Shown here: piece after piece, positions 17,982 to 27,429 of the stretch | How the letters are laid out: each line of letters opens with the position of its first letter | How positions within the stretch are numbered: the first letter of the stretch is position 1 | NCBI GenBank assembly: GCA_963807085.1 | Contig: CAWEBB010000021.1 | Location: 238,622-302,621, forward strand | DNA: 64,000 nt | Direction: 5' to 3' | Source of the DNA: JACKII01 sp963807085 | GTDB taxonomy: Bacteria; Pseudomonadota; Alphaproteobacteria; Bin95 | Made by a program: the position numbers and the translations under genes | The notes under the pieces: model-generated | Database searches by the model: none | Told to the model about the DNA's origin: nothing | Seen by the model: only the letters and a program-made list of their open reading frames with translations

Positions 17982-18270
17982 AGCCGGATTGAACGAACCC
18001 GCGGGATGGCGGGTTCAGCCTATGGGGATTGTGTCTGTGGCAGCGGGCCCGAGCAGCGGATCTGGCTGCTCGGCGCGGTGCTGTTGGGGTTTGGCGGTGG
18101 CCGGTGACAGGGGACATGAAGAGCATATCCGGACGCAGGAGGGGCGAGGAGCCGCTCCGATGGCGGTCGGATCGTGGCGCGGCGTCGGCATCTGGCCGGT
18201 CGGGCAAAGTGCTCCCGTGGGCATCTGTGACACCCGCTGCAACGGCTCTGGCGCTGTCGGATCGTGCGCA

Positions 18271-19449
18271 TCATGAGGTGTCGTACCGGAAGGATGACCG
18301 GCCCGGCTTCGGGTTCGGCAGGGTTAAGAGGACAATCATCGTGCCGCCGCAGCATGGGCAGCGGTCGTGCCGCCGCGTCGCGGGCGCGTCCTCGGCCGGT
18401 ACGATGGCCGGTTCTGGGGACGGCGCCTCGAGCAACCTGCGGCAGAGCACCAGCTTCTCGGCGCGGTGACCGTTGGCGAGGAAGCCGTAGTGGCGGATGC
18501 GGTGGAAGCCGTCCGGCAGGCTGTGCAGCAGGAAGCGGCGGATGAACTCGTGCGGCCCAAGGGTCATGACCTTCGGCTTGCCGTGGTGGCGATAGTCCCG
18601 CCATCGGAAGGCGACGGCGGTATCGGTCATGCTGACCAACCGGGCATTGGCGATCGCGACCCTGTGCGTATAGCGGCCGAGGTAGGCCAGGACCTGGGCG
18701 GGGCCGCCGAAGGGCGGCTTGGCGTAGACGACCCACTCGACGCGGCGCAGCTCGCGCAACCGCCGGGAAAAGGCGGCGGGCTCTGCGAGTTCGGCGAGCG
18801 CGCCAAAGAAGGCCAGTTCACCGGCCTCGAAGGCGGCCTGCAACTGCTCGAGGAACAGGCGGCGGAACAAGCGGGACAGCACGCGGACCGGCAGGAAGAA
18901 CCCCGGCCGGCAGGCGATCCATCGCGTTCCATCGAGCGAGGGGCCTCCGCCCGGCACGACGCAATGGACATGGGGATGATGCTGCAGGGTCTGGCCCCAG
19001 GTGTGCAGCACCGCGACGACGCCGAGCTCGGCGTCGAGGTGCTTGGGATCGGCGGCGATCCTGCGCAACGTCTCGGCCGCGGTCCGGAACAGGATGGCAT
19101 AGACGGCGGCCTTGTTCTGGAAGGCAATCTCGGCAGCCGGCGCCGGCAAGGTGAAGACGACATGGAAGTACGGCACCGGCAGCAGCTCGGCCTGGCGGGC
19201 CGCCAGCCACTCGGCGCGGGCCTGTCCTTGGCATTTGGGGCAGTGCCGGTTGCGACAGGAGTTGTAGGCGTGACGGACGAGGCCGCACGCCGAGCAGCGC
19301 TCGACATGGCCGCCCAGCGCCGCCGTCCGGCACAACGCGATGGCGCTCATCACCCGCCGCTCGACGCGGCCCAGGTGACCCTCATGGGCACGGCGATAGC
19401 TGTCACCGTGCCAGCGGAAGACGTCCGCCACTTCCAGACCGACCGACAT
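18271..19449 (-). CDS. IS91-family transposase (Y2/HUH type)
   Basis: 392 residues. The N-terminal zinc ribbon CSACGLVRHAYNSCRNRHCPKC (about 54-75), the HUH motif HHPHVHCVVPGGG (about 157-169) and the catalytic Tyr region LAYLGRYTHRVAIAN (about 263-277) are present, and a C-terminal CPCCGG. It nicks and joins single DNA strands for rolling-circle transposition. It lies nine bases downstream of the integrase gene and looks intact. Confidence 0.95.
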   Translation of the reverse strand: MSVGLEVADVFRWHGDSYRRAHEGHLGRVERRVMSAIALCRTAALGGHVERCSACGLVRHAYNSCRNRHCPKCQGQARAEWLAARQAELLPVPYFHVVFTLPAPAAEIAFQNKAAVYAILFRTAAETLRRIAADPKHLDAELGVVAVLHTWGQTLQHHPHVHCVVPGGGPSLDGTRWIACRPGFFLPVRVLSRLFRRLFLEQLQAAFEAGELAFFGALAELAEPAAFSRRLRELRRVEWVVYAKPPFGGPAQVLAYLGRYTHRVAIANARLVSMTDTAVAFRWRDYRHHGKPKVMTLGPHEFIRRFLLHSLPDGFHRIRHYGFLANGHRAEKLVLCRRLLEAPSPEPAIVPAEDAPATRRHDRCPCCGGTMIVLLTLPNPKPGRSSFRYDTS

Positions 19450-19458
19450 GGCGGCGGC

Positions 19459-20367
19459 TCATGTGGGCGGCACCACCTCCAGCGCCTGTCCCGGAGCCTG
19501 TCCCGGACCCCGATCCGGGATCCGATCCAGCATCAGCCGGTCGAGCGGGCTTGTCGTGCGCCGGATCAGACCAGTCGAGACCCGCGTGTAGCGCGCCGTG
19601 CTCGACAGGTTGGCATGCCCCAGCAGCACCTGGATGATGCGGATGTCGGTGCCGTTCTCCAGAAGATGGGTGGCAAAGCTGTGCCGCAACGTGTGTACCG
19701 TCACCCGCTTGTCCAGGCCGGCAGCCGTCCGGGCCGACCGGCAGGCTGCGGACAGCACTTGGACGTCGATCGGCTTGTTCGCGTCGCGGCCGGGAAACAG
19801 CCAGTGGCCGGGCCGGCTGAGGCGCCAGTAGGTCCGCAGGATGCCCAGCAGTTGCTCTGACAGCATGACGTAACGGTCCTTGCCGCCCTTGCCGTGCTCG
19901 ACCCGGATCACCGTCCGCCGGCTGTCGATATCGCCGACCTTCAGACGGGCCGCCTCGGAGGCCCGCAGCCCCGCCGCATAGGCCGTCGTCAATGCCGTCC
20001 GGCTCTTCAGGCTCGGCACCGACTCCAGGAACCGGACCACCTCGTCGACGCTCAACACCACCGGCAGTTTGCGTGGCTCACGCGCGTAGGGGATGCGCTC
20101 GGGGATCTCGTCATGGCCGAGCGTGACGCCGTAAAAGAACCGCAACGCACAGACCGTCTGGTTCAGCGCCGGCCACGAGATGCCGGTCGACACCAGGTGA
20201 ACCTGGAACGCTCGCACGTCCTCCAGCCCCAGCCGGTCCGGAGAGCGGCCGAAATACCGGCTGAACTTCGCCACTGCATGCAGGTAGGATCGCTGCGTCG
20301 CCGGCGAGAGATTGCGGACCGTCATGTCCTCGCTCATGCGGCGGCGCAAAGGGCTCATCGTAGCCAT
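19459..20367 (-). CDS. Tyrosine recombinase/integrase of the IS91 element
   Basis: 302 residues from ATG 20367. A SAM-like N-terminal core-binding domain (LSPATQRSYLHAVAKFSRYF) is followed by the catalytic domain with Arg in AAGLRASEAARL, HTLRHSFATHLLE (His-x2-Arg), GHANLSSTARYTRV (His and nucleophile Tyr). Such integrases accompany a subgroup of IS91 elements; their exact job in transposition is not settled. Confidence 0.92.
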   Translation of the reverse strand: MATMSPLRRRMSEDMTVRNLSPATQRSYLHAVAKFSRYFGRSPDRLGLEDVRAFQVHLVSTGISWPALNQTVCALRFFYGVTLGHDEIPERIPYAREPRKLPVVLSVDEVVRFLESVPSLKSRTALTTAYAAGLRASEAARLKVGDIDSRRTVIRVEHGKGGKDRYVMLSEQLLGILRTYWRLSRPGHWLFPGRDANKPIDVQVLSAACRSARTAAGLDKRVTVHTLRHSFATHLLENGTDIRIIQVLLGHANLSSTARYTRVSTGLIRRTTSPLDRLMLDRIPDRGPGQAPGQALEVVPPT

Positions 20368-20497
20368 GGGGGTATCTCCTGTCTGGTGATGGGGGCTGTC
20401 GACAACCGCCATCATCCCAGCCGGGAGACCTCCAAGCTCACAACATTCTAAATCCCGCGGCAGCGGGTTCGTTCAATCCCGCTTACGGGGATCTGCT

Positions 20498-20875
20498 ATG
20501 AGCCGCCGCCCAATTCCAGCCGACGACCTTGCCTCTGCCGCCGGAACCATCAGCGGCTGCCGCGCGGTGCTGGCTGAGTTGGTCAGTGAGATGGTCTTCA
20601 TCGTCCGGCACATCGACAACGACGACCGCGCCAGGGTGGGAGCCGCTGTTGCTGCCGGTATTCTGATCAGCCGCGTGCCAGCCATCGCCCAGGCCGAGCA
20701 CGACATCGAAGCTATTGAACAGGCTCGCGCCGCCGCCGCCCTGGGCTACAACGGCCACGACCTGTTCGCCGCTGTTCACCGGTCTGCCGCACGCCAGCGG
20801 TTGACCGATCACGCTACCGCTCACGGTGTTACGGTCATCGACAGCAGTAGCGCGACTGATGGAGACGACTATTGA
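20498..20875 (+). CDS. Hypothetical protein
   Basis: 125 residues, ATG 20498 after ACGGGG, Ala-rich and helical (MSRRPIPADDLASAAGTISGCRAV). No family recognised. Its TGA overlaps the TTG of the next gene, so the two are likely coupled. It is the first gene after IS91 and probably belonged to the same operon as 17559-17981. Confidence 0.55.
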   Translation: MSRRPIPADDLASAAGTISGCRAVLAELVSEMVFIVRHIDNDDRARVGAAVAAGILISRVPAIAQAEHDIEAIEQARAAAALGYNGHDLFAAVHRSAARQRLTDHATAHGVTVIDSSSATDGDDY

Positions 20876-21459
20876 AGATTGATACTCGCCGGTCCGCATG
20901 GCTGCGCGCCGCTTCGCCACCGCCGCCTGGCCCCTCTGTCAGCAGCCGGGCCAAGGCTCTGGGCTTTGAGGCTTTGACCGGCTTGGCCGATTTGGTTCGG
21001 CGCGGCGATCCCGCAGCGATCAAGCTTGCCGCCACGCAATTCGGTCCCGCCGCAATGGCATCTATAGACGGCGGCGGCTACCCCACCGCCACGACGATGG
21101 AGGACGCCCTGGCTTTGGCGACCGCCGCTATCAACAAGATGATGGACGGCAGCTTGCCCATCGCCAACGCGCGGGCGGTGCTGGACACTCTCGCCCGTTT
21201 CAGCGATCTGGCCGTGCTGGACCGTTTCGATGAGGTCGAAGCCGCTCTTGGCATCGCCACCGCAAACAAAATCGGCGGCGGTAAGCGGCTCACAGAGCGT
21301 GGCGACGAGCTCCCTGACTGGATGCTCGGTCCTGGTGATAAACCTACCGACCACCCCCAGGTTGAGCTCGATCTTTACAGGTTATTGCCGACTTGGATGC
21401 GGCCATCCCAGCCCGAACCTGCCGAGACAGCCAAGCCTAAGCGAAAGAAGAAGTCATGA
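20872..21459 (+). CDS. Hypothetical protein
   Basis: 195 residues from TTG 20872, which overlaps the previous stop. The middle (MEDALALATAAINKMMDGSLPIANARAVLDTLARFSDLAVLDRF) is helical; the C-terminus is Lys-rich (PKRKKKS). I do not recognise the family; gene size, overlap and order suggest phage or plasmid origin. Its stop overlaps the ATG of the next ORF (ATGA). Confidence 0.55.
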   Translation: MKIDTRRSAWLRAASPPPPGPSVSSRAKALGFEALTGLADLVRRGDPAAIKLAATQFGPAAMASIDGGGYPTATTMEDALALATAAINKMMDGSLPIANARAVLDTLARFSDLAVLDRFDEVEAALGIATANKIGGGKRLTERGDELPDWMLGPGDKPTDHPQVELDLYRLLPTWMRPSQPEPAETAKPKRKKKS

Positions 21460-21833
21460 CCGCCGACGCCCTCGCTAAACTGACCGCCGCCTTGCGTGGA
21501 TACTCTAACGCCGAGTGCCGCGCGGCCTATGCCAAGTACCAGCCACTGCTAACCGCTGCTGAGAACAAGGTGTTCCAGCAGCGACTGAAGTCCGAGTACG
21601 AGATCGCCAAGCTTTCACTATCGTCTCGCAGCTTCGGTAGGATGGATGCCAAGGTGAAACGGTTGGAGCGGAAGCTCGACCGGATCGAGGCGAATTGCGA
21701 CCGGTATGACAGCCTGAGGAGAACAAAGAATGGAGCGATCACAGGCAATGGACGCCATCGGCCGGCTGAAGCTCTACGGCATGAGGACAGCCTAAGACGA
21801 GATCATCGCCACGGCGGTCAAGCGCCAACATGA
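21456..21833 (+). CDS. Hypothetical protein, C-terminus replaced by an istB remnant
   Basis: 125 residues from ATG 21456. The first 90 residues include a helical, coiled-coil-like stretch (MDAKVKRLERKLDRIEANCDRYDSL). After about 21725 the frame runs through an istB fragment in the wrong frame, so the natural end of the protein has been lost. Function unknown. Confidence 0.5.
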   Translation: MTADALAKLTAALRGYSNAECRAAYAKYQPLLTAAENKVFQQRLKSEYEIAKLSLSSRSFGRMDAKVKRLERKLDRIEANCDRYDSLRRTKNGAITGNGRHRPAEALRHEDSLRRDHRHGGQAPT

Positions 21834-21978
21834 ACCCCAGAAGGTCATTGGCGACCTGCTGACTGCCGAGATCAGCGAGAAGCAGGCGCGTTCAATCAAA
21901 TACCAGATGACCATCGCCAAGCTGCCGCTGGCCAAGGAACTGGAGGAGTTCGACTTCGTAGCCGCGGAGGTCAACGAA
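21730..21978 (+). pseudogene. IstB N-terminal fragment (IS21 family)
   Basis: From ATG 21730: MERSQAMDAIGRLKLYGMRTA, an in-frame TAA at about 21793, then DEIIATAVKRQH, LLTAEISEKQARSIKYQM and LAKELEEFDFVAAEVNE. This is the N-terminal helical domain of IstB. The ATPase part is missing because the IS3 element begins at 21979. It is a different IstB from the copy at 10063. Confidence 0.85.
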
Positions 21979-22063
21979 TGTTCCCCGTCAGCACCTATGG
22001 CACAAATTTGAGGTTGTGAATTAAGGAGGATTGGGGCTTCGTCGTAGTGACGAAGGAACGAAG

Positions 22064-22450
22064 ATGAAGACCCAATCCTCCTCGAGAAGATCGCCGGTGA
22101 AGGCCCCTGCTGAGCGGGTAGTGAAAGACATCCGGCGCGCAACCCGCCGCCATTTTTCGGCAGAGGACAAGATCCGCATCGTGCTGGACGGCCTGCGCGG
22201 TGACGACAGCATTGCCGAGCTATGCCGCAAGGAAGGCATTGCCCAGAGCCTGTACTACACTTGGTCGAAGGAGTTTATGGAGGCCGGGAAGCGCCGCCTG
22301 GCCGGCGACACTGCCCGTGCCGCGACCACCGGCGAGGTCCAGGATCTGCGCCGGGAGGCCCGAGCCCTGAAGGAATGCGTTGCCGACCTGACGCTCGAGA
22401 ACCGTCTGCTCAAGAAAAGCATGATTGCGGATGGGGGCGACGACGAATGA
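22064..22450 (+). CDS. IS3-family transposase orfA
   Basis: 128 residues from ATG 22064 (GAAGGAACGAAG upstream). It has the helix-turn-helix (HFSAEDKIRIVLDGLRGDDSIAELCRKEGIAQSLYYTWSKEFM) and a leucine-zipper-like tail (DLRREARALKECVADLTLENRLLKK). The stop overlaps the ATG of orfB at 22447 by four bases. Intact itself, but the partner is split. Confidence 0.92.
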   Translation: MKTQSSSRRSPVKAPAERVVKDIRRATRRHFSAEDKIRIVLDGLRGDDSIAELCRKEGIAQSLYYTWSKEFMEAGKRRLAGDTARAATTGEVQDLRREARALKECVADLTLENRLLKKSMIADGGDDE

Positions 22451-22952
22451 GATACCCCGCATCTGAAAAGCTCGAGATCATCAGGATCGTCGAGCAGTCG
22501 CACCTGCCTGCAAAACGCACGCTGGGCCAGCTCGGCATCGCGCGCCGCACGTTTTATCGCTGGTATGACCGCTATCTCGAGGGCGGGCCTGAGGCGCTGG
22601 AGGATCGGCCCTCGGCACCAAGTCGGGTGTGGAACCGCATCGGCGACGATATCCAGGACCAGATCGTCGAGATGGCGCTGGATTACAGCGAGCTATCACC
22701 GCGCGAACTGTCGGTGCGCTTTACCGACGAGAAGCGCTACTTCGTGTCCGAAGCCACGGTTTACCGCCTGTTGAAGGCCCACGATCTGATCGCCAGCCCG
22801 GCCTATGTCGTGATCAAGGCTGCCGATCAGTTCCACACAAAGACCACGCGACCGAACGAGATGTGGCAGACCGACTTCACCTACTTCAAGACCATCGGGT
22901 GGGGTTGGATGTATCTGTCGACCGTGCTCGACGATTACTCGCGCTACATCAT

Positions 22953-24328
22953 GAGAAACGCGCGAAAGTTGGTGATGCCCTGAGGGGCGGCATATCATGG
23001 CGGTGTTCGGACGCCGTCCATTCTCTGCCGAGAAAGGGATATGCCACATGTCAGAGACTACCATCACCCAGCTGCCCGATCCATCGGGATTTGGCTCCGA
23101 CCCATTCACCGACGTCCTCCGCGACGGGGCGCGCAAGCTGATCGAACAGGCGATCTGCGCGGAGTTGGCCGCGCTGATGGCCGCCTTTTCGGGAGAGAAG
23201 CTCGACGACGGTCGCGCGCGGCTGGTGCGCCATGGTCACTTGCCGGAACGCGAGGTGATGACCGGAATCGGCCCGGTGCCAGTGAAGGTGCCGCGTGTCC
23301 GTGATCGAAAGCCTGGCGCGGACAAGGTTAACTTCACGTCCAGCATCCTGCCGCGATACCTACGCAAGGCGAAATCGGTCGAAGAGCTGCTGCCGTGGCT
23401 TTACCTGAAAGGCGTGTCCACGGGCGATTTCACCGAGGCCTTGGAAGCGCTATTGGGCCCGAACGCCAAGGGCCTGTCCGCCAAGACCATCACGCGGCTG
23501 AAGGCCGATTGGTGGACAGACTACGAAGCTTGGCAAAAGCGCGATTTCGGCAGCCGGCGCTTCCTCTACATCTGGGCGGATGGCGTTTACTTCAAGCCGC
23601 GGATGGCTGAGGAAAAACAATGCGTTCTGGTGATCGTCGGAGCGGACGAATACGGCCGCAAGGAACTGCTGGCCATGACCGACGGCTTTCGCGAAAGCAC
23701 CCAGAGCTGGCGCGAGGTGCTGCTCGATCTCAAGCGCCGCGGCCTGAAGCACGATCCCAAGCTGGCCATCGGCGACGGCGCGCTCGGCTTCTGGACGGCC
23801 CTGCGCGAGGTGTTCGCTACGACGCAGGAGCAGCGGTGCTGGCTCCACAAGACCATGAACGTGCTGAACGCGATGCCGAAGTCGGTGCAGGCCAAGGCCA
23901 AGGCGCATCTGCACGACATCTGGCAGGCCGAGACAAAGGCCGAAGCCAACGTCGCCTTCGATTTCTTCGTCGAAACCTACGACGTGAAATGGGACAAGGC
24001 GGTCGCCAAGCTGGTCAAGGACCGGGACGCGCTGCTGACCTTCTACGACTACCCGGCCGAGCACTGGAAACATATCCGGACCTCAAATCCGATCGAGAGC
24101 ACCTTCGCCACCGTGCGGCACCGCACGAAACGCACCAAGGGCTGCCTCAGCCGCAAGACAGGCCTGGCCATGGCCTTTAAGCTGATGATGTCGGCGCAGA
24201 AGAAATGGCGCAAACTCGACGGCCGGAACCGCCTGCCCGAGGTCATCGCAGGGGTTGAGTTCCGCGACGGCCTCCGCCACCTTCAAACCGCCGCTTGATC
24301 AGGCGTCACCAACTTTTGCGCATATCTC
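22953..24328 (+). mobile_element. IS256-family element A, intact, with a 9-bp target duplication
   Basis: A 1376-bp element with inverted ends GAGAAACGCGCGAAAGTTGG and the complement of GAGATATGCGCAAAAGTTGG. The 9-bp sequence CTACATCAT flanks it on both sides (22944-22952 and 24329-24337). It interrupts the IS3 orfB at codon TAC-ATC, and its removal restores that frame. Confidence 0.95.
23048..24298 (+). CDS. IS256-family transposase
   Basis: 416 residues from ATG 23048. Mutator-type DDE transposase: YIWADGVYF (first Asp), LAIGDGALGFW (second Asp), CWLHKTMNVL, and the C-terminal IRTSNPIESTFATVRHRTKRTKG with the catalytic Glu. No frame damage is seen, so the element may be active. Confidence 0.95.
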   Translation: MSETTITQLPDPSGFGSDPFTDVLRDGARKLIEQAICAELAALMAAFSGEKLDDGRARLVRHGHLPEREVMTGIGPVPVKVPRVRDRKPGADKVNFTSSILPRYLRKAKSVEELLPWLYLKGVSTGDFTEALEALLGPNAKGLSAKTITRLKADWWTDYEAWQKRDFGSRRFLYIWADGVYFKPRMAEEKQCVLVIVGADEYGRKELLAMTDGFRESTQSWREVLLDLKRRGLKHDPKLAIGDGALGFWTALREVFATTQEQRCWLHKTMNVLNAMPKSVQAKAKAHLHDIWQAETKAEANVAFDFFVETYDVKWDKAVAKLVKDRDALLTFYDYPAEHWKHIRTSNPIESTFATVRHRTKRTKGCLSRKTGLAMAFKLMMSAQKKWRKLDGRNRLPEVIAGVEFRDGLRHLQTAA

Positions 24329-24635
24329 CTACATCATCGCTTGGAAGCTGTGCACCAACATGCGGGCCGAGGACGTGACCGAGGAGTGTCATGACCTCTG
24401 TGTATCTGGCCTGTCCCATGCGGGTTTCAGATACGGTCACGCGTTGAAGCGCTCACCAAACATGATAGCGAATTGGTTTCGAGCGGCAAACCACTCCCTG
24501 ACATTCCTGCCGCCTTTCTCGAAGTTGCGGATGGCGAGATAAATCAGCTTGGTGGCAGCGTCTTCGGTCGGGAATGACCCGCGCGTCTTGATCGATTTGC
24601 GGATGACCCGGTTCAGGCTTTCGATGGCATTCGTG

Positions 24636-24665
24636 GTGTAAATGATCCTGGTGTAAATGATCCTG
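24636..24665. repeat. Perfect 15-bp tandem duplication in the IS256-B transposase
   Basis: GTGTAAATGATCCTG occurs at 24636-24650 and again at 24651-24665. It adds five residues (RIIYT) right before the conserved TNAIESLN block with the catalytic Glu, so it probably harms the enzyme. Confidence 0.95.
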
Positions 24666-25279
24666 CGGATCGCCGGATCGAAGGCGAAGAATGGAATCAC
24701 CTCCTGCCATGCCCGCCGCCAAGCTGGGGCGATCGAAGCGTATTTACCGGCCCATTTTTCCTCGAAAGCGTCCAGTTCGGCGGCAGCCTGGTCGACCGTG
24801 GCAGCCCCATAAATCCGGCGCAGGTCGCCCGCTACGGACTTGCGGTCCTTCCAGGCGCAGAAGTTCAGGGAATGGCGCACCAGGTGCACGATGCAGGTCT
24901 GGACAGTAGCGTCGGGAAAAGCGGCCGTGATCGCCTCCGGGAAGCCCTTGAGCCCATCCACGACGGCGATCAGAATATCGGCCACGCCACGGTTTTTCAG
25001 TTCGCTCATCACCGAGAGCCAGAATTTGGCGCCCTCATTGTCGGCAATCCATAGGCCCAGAACCTCGCGCACCCCGTCGCGTGAAACGCCCAGGGCCACG
25101 TAGACGGCCTTGTTCTTGACCATGCGGCTGTCCGCATCGCGGATTTTGACCCGGAGCGCGTCGAAGATGACGATGGGATACATCCGCTCCAGCGCCCTGG
25201 ATTGCCATTCGCGAACCTCGTCCAGCACAGCATCGGTGACACGGCTGATCAGGTCGGGCGAGACCTTCAAGCCGTAAAG

Positions 25280-26459
25280 TGTAAAGCACGTGACTTGATC
25301 TGCCACTCTTGCTCCACTGGAGCGCAAATGAGGAGTGTCGATCCATGACCAGCATTCAAGATAAGATCATCAAACCAAAGTAGGGGCTGTTGGAGCTAGC
25401 CAAGCAGCTCGGCAGCGTCAGCCAGGCCTGTAAGGTGATGGGGTACTCGCGGGACAGCTTTTACCGGTTCCGCGATCTTTATGAGCAGGGCGGGGCCGAA
25501 GCGCTGATTGATCTCTCGCGCCGCAAGCCGCTGCTGAAGAACCGGGTGCCCGAGCACGTGGAGAAAGCCGTCGTTGATCTGGCCATCGAGAACCCGGCGC
25601 TGGGCCAGAAGCGGGCGTCCTGGGAACTGCAGCAGAAGGGCGTGATGGTCTCATCGTCCGGCGTGCGTTCGATCTGGCTGCGCCATGACCTGGAGACGAT
25701 GAAGAAAAGGCTGAAGGCGCTGGAGGCCCGCTCGGCCCAGGAAGGCATTCTCCTGACCGAAGAGCAATTGGCGGCGCTGGAAAAGGCCAAGCAGAAACGG
25801 GCAGCCCACGGCGAGATCGAGAGCGACCATCCGGGCTTCCTTGGTAGCCAGGACACCTACTATGTCGGCACGATGAAGGGCGTTGGGCGGATCTATCAGC
25901 AGACCTTCATCGACACCTACGCCCGCACCGCTCAGGCCAAGCTTTATACGGAAAAGACGGCGATCACGGCGGCCGATCTGCTGAACGACCGGGTGATCCC
26001 GTTCTACGCCGAGCATGGTATCGCCCTGCTACGCATCCTGACCGACCGCGGCACCGAGTATTGCGGCAAGGTCGAAAACCACGCCTATCAGCTCTACCTG
26101 GCCGTCGAGGACATCGACCACACGCGGACCAAGGCGAACAGCCCGCAGACCAACGGTATTTGCGAGCGCTTCCACCGGACCATCAAGGATGAGTTCTACG
26201 ACATCGCCTTCCGCAAGTAACTTTACCGCTCTGTTGAGGAACTCCAGACAGACCTGGATTATTGGCTAGCAAAATACAACGAACAACGGCCACACTCTGG
26301 GAGGTATTGCTATGGCAAGACACCCATGCAAACCTTCCGGGAAACGCTGCACATCGCTGTTGAAAAGACCATCCGAACGCCGGATTTATCTGGCAGCTAC
26401 AAACCCGCTCTCAGCATTGCTGAGTAGCCTGTCCGTCAGATCAAGTGCCGAGTTTTACA
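25280..26459 (+). mobile_element. IS481-family element with 7-bp target duplication
   Basis: A 1180-bp element with 21-bp inverted ends (TGTAAAGCACGTGACTTGATC at 25280-25300 and the complement of TGTAAAACTCGGCACTTGATC at 26439-26459). The sequence CGTAAAG flanks both sides (25273-25279 and 26460-26466). It is inserted in the IS256-B transposase and is the innermost layer of the stack. Confidence 0.93.
25345..26427 (+). pseudogene. IS481-family transposase with two nonsense codons
   Basis: The frame from ATG 25345 reads MTSIQDKIIKPK, TAG at 25381, then GLLELAKQLGSVSQACKVMGYSRDSFYRF, the DDE core with HPGFLGSQDTYYVGTMKGVGRIYQQTFIDTY, LTDRGTEYCG and QTNGICERFHRTIKDEFY, then TAA at 26218 after AFRK, and LYRSVEELQTDLDYWLAKYNEQRPHSG to a natural TAG at 26427. 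No frameshifts; the two stops are the only damage. Confidence 0.9.
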
Positions 26460-27429
26460 CGTAAAGCTCTTCCAGGTGCGCCCGGATATCGCGCACCGTC
26501 AGCCCACGGGCATAGAGGCCAATGATCTTGTCATCGATCCCTTCGATCCGGGTCTGACCTTTCTTGACCAATTCAGGTTCGAAACTGCCATCCCGGTCCC
26601 GAGGCACGGCAACTGGCATCTCGCCGTCCTGGCCCTTCAGCCGAACCGGCGGTTCCATTGCGCCGGTTCGGCTGGCCCGGCGGTGCGTCCTTGCCTGCCT
26701 CATAGCCCAAATGCGCCGTCAGCTCGGCCCCCAACATCCGCTCCATGAGCTTGATCTTCAGCTCTTTCATCAGCCCGGCATCGCCAAGCAAATCTTCAGG
26801 CCGCTCGCAGCCCTTCAGAAGTTCGTCCAGTACTTCGTTCGAAATCGTCATCGTCCTTGCTCCTCTCAAGAAGCATGCAACAGATCACAGATACACAGAG
26901 GATCGGACACTCTCCCTGCCTCCGAGAAGCTGGACCTCGCCCTCAAGGCCTCGGGCTGCGATCATGCCACGGTGCTGCACAAGCCCAGGCTGCTCAGCGA
27001 TAATGGCCCCAGCTACATCGCTGGCGAACTGGCGGAATACATCGAGGCCCAGAAGATGAGCCACGTGCGCGGCGCCCCGCTACACCCGCAAACCCAGGGC
27101 AAGATCGAGCGCTGGCACCAGACCCTGAAAAACCGCATCCTGCTGGAGAACTACTTCCTGCCCGGCGACCTTGAGGCCCAGATCGAGGCCTTCGTCGAAC
27201 ACTACAACCACCAGCGCTACCACGAGAGCCTGAACAACGTGACGCCCGCCGACGCCTACTTCGGCAGGGCTCCAGCCATCATCAAACAGCGCGAAAGGAT
27301 CAAGCGACAGACCATCGAATATCGGCGATTGCAGCACCGCAAGCTCGCCGCCTAACATCAACCCCCAGACGAGGCCCGCACTCCGCTAATTTACGCCGCG
27401 AGTTGTGCCAAATGTTGTGACGACGGACA

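Larger units (their letters stand above)
17986..20479 (-). mobile_element. IS91-family element with transposase and tyrosine integrase
   Basis: The two ends carry the same 17-base sequence in opposite orientation, GGATTGAACGAACCCGC at 17986-18002 and its complement at 20463-20479, each next to a GC-rich hairpin. Inside are a Y2 rolling-circle transposase and an upstream tyrosine recombinase, the usual content of this IS91 subgroup. There is no target duplication, as expected for IS91. It splits an operon of small genes. Confidence 0.88.
24437..26851 (-). pseudogene. IS256-family transposase, split and frameshifted
   Basis: The N-terminal part begins at ATG 26851 (MTISNEVLDELLKGCERPEDLLG), changes frame near 26640-26660, then reads LKGQDGEMPVAVPRDRDGSFEPELVKKGQ and stops at LEELY where an IS481 is inserted (26459). 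The rest resumes at about 25279 with LYGLKVSPDLISRVTD and runs to 24437 with VIFDALRVKIRD, VVDGLKGFPEAI and NAIESLNRVIRK. The block RIIYT is duplicated (24636-24665). Not functional. Confidence 0.9.
24384..26912 (-). mobile_element. IS256-family element B, itself split by an IS481
   Basis: Ends match in opposite orientation: GAGTGTC...CCTCTGTGTATCTG at 24384 and at 26912. It is inserted in the IS3 orfB. A short CCGAG repeat is found at both junctions, but no clean 8-9 bp duplication, so the right border is uncertain by a few bases. It is a different IS256 from element A. Confidence 0.8.
22447..27355 (+). pseudogene. IS3-family transposase orfB, interrupted by other IS elements
   Basis: The N-terminal part runs from ATG 22447 to LDDYSRYI at 22952 (first Asp in WQTDFTYF, second region LSTVLDDYSRYI). 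After the IS256 target duplication it resumes at 24330 with IIAWKLCTNMRAEDVT, breaks again at 24383, and resumes near 26920 with EKLDLALKASG, LLSDNGPSYIAGEL, and the C-terminal GKIERWHQTLKNRILLENYFLPGDLE with the catalytic Glu. Removing the inserts restores one continuous frame. Confidence 0.9.
21979..27429 (+). mobile_element. IS3-family element split by nested IS256 and IS481 insertions
   Basis: Ends match in opposite orientation: TGTTCCCCGTCAGCACC...GGCACAA at 21979 and the complement of TGTCCGTCGTCACAAC...GGCACAA ending at 27429. The native element is about 1.5 kb (21979-22952, 24338-24383 and about 26913-27429). It is interrupted by one IS256 at 22953 and by a second IS256 at 24384 that itself contains an IS481. 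Confidence 0.85.

Noticed and set aside
18367..19860. Plus-strand ORF of 497 codons across IS91
   Set aside because: Antisense to the transposase and integrase genes; no motif.
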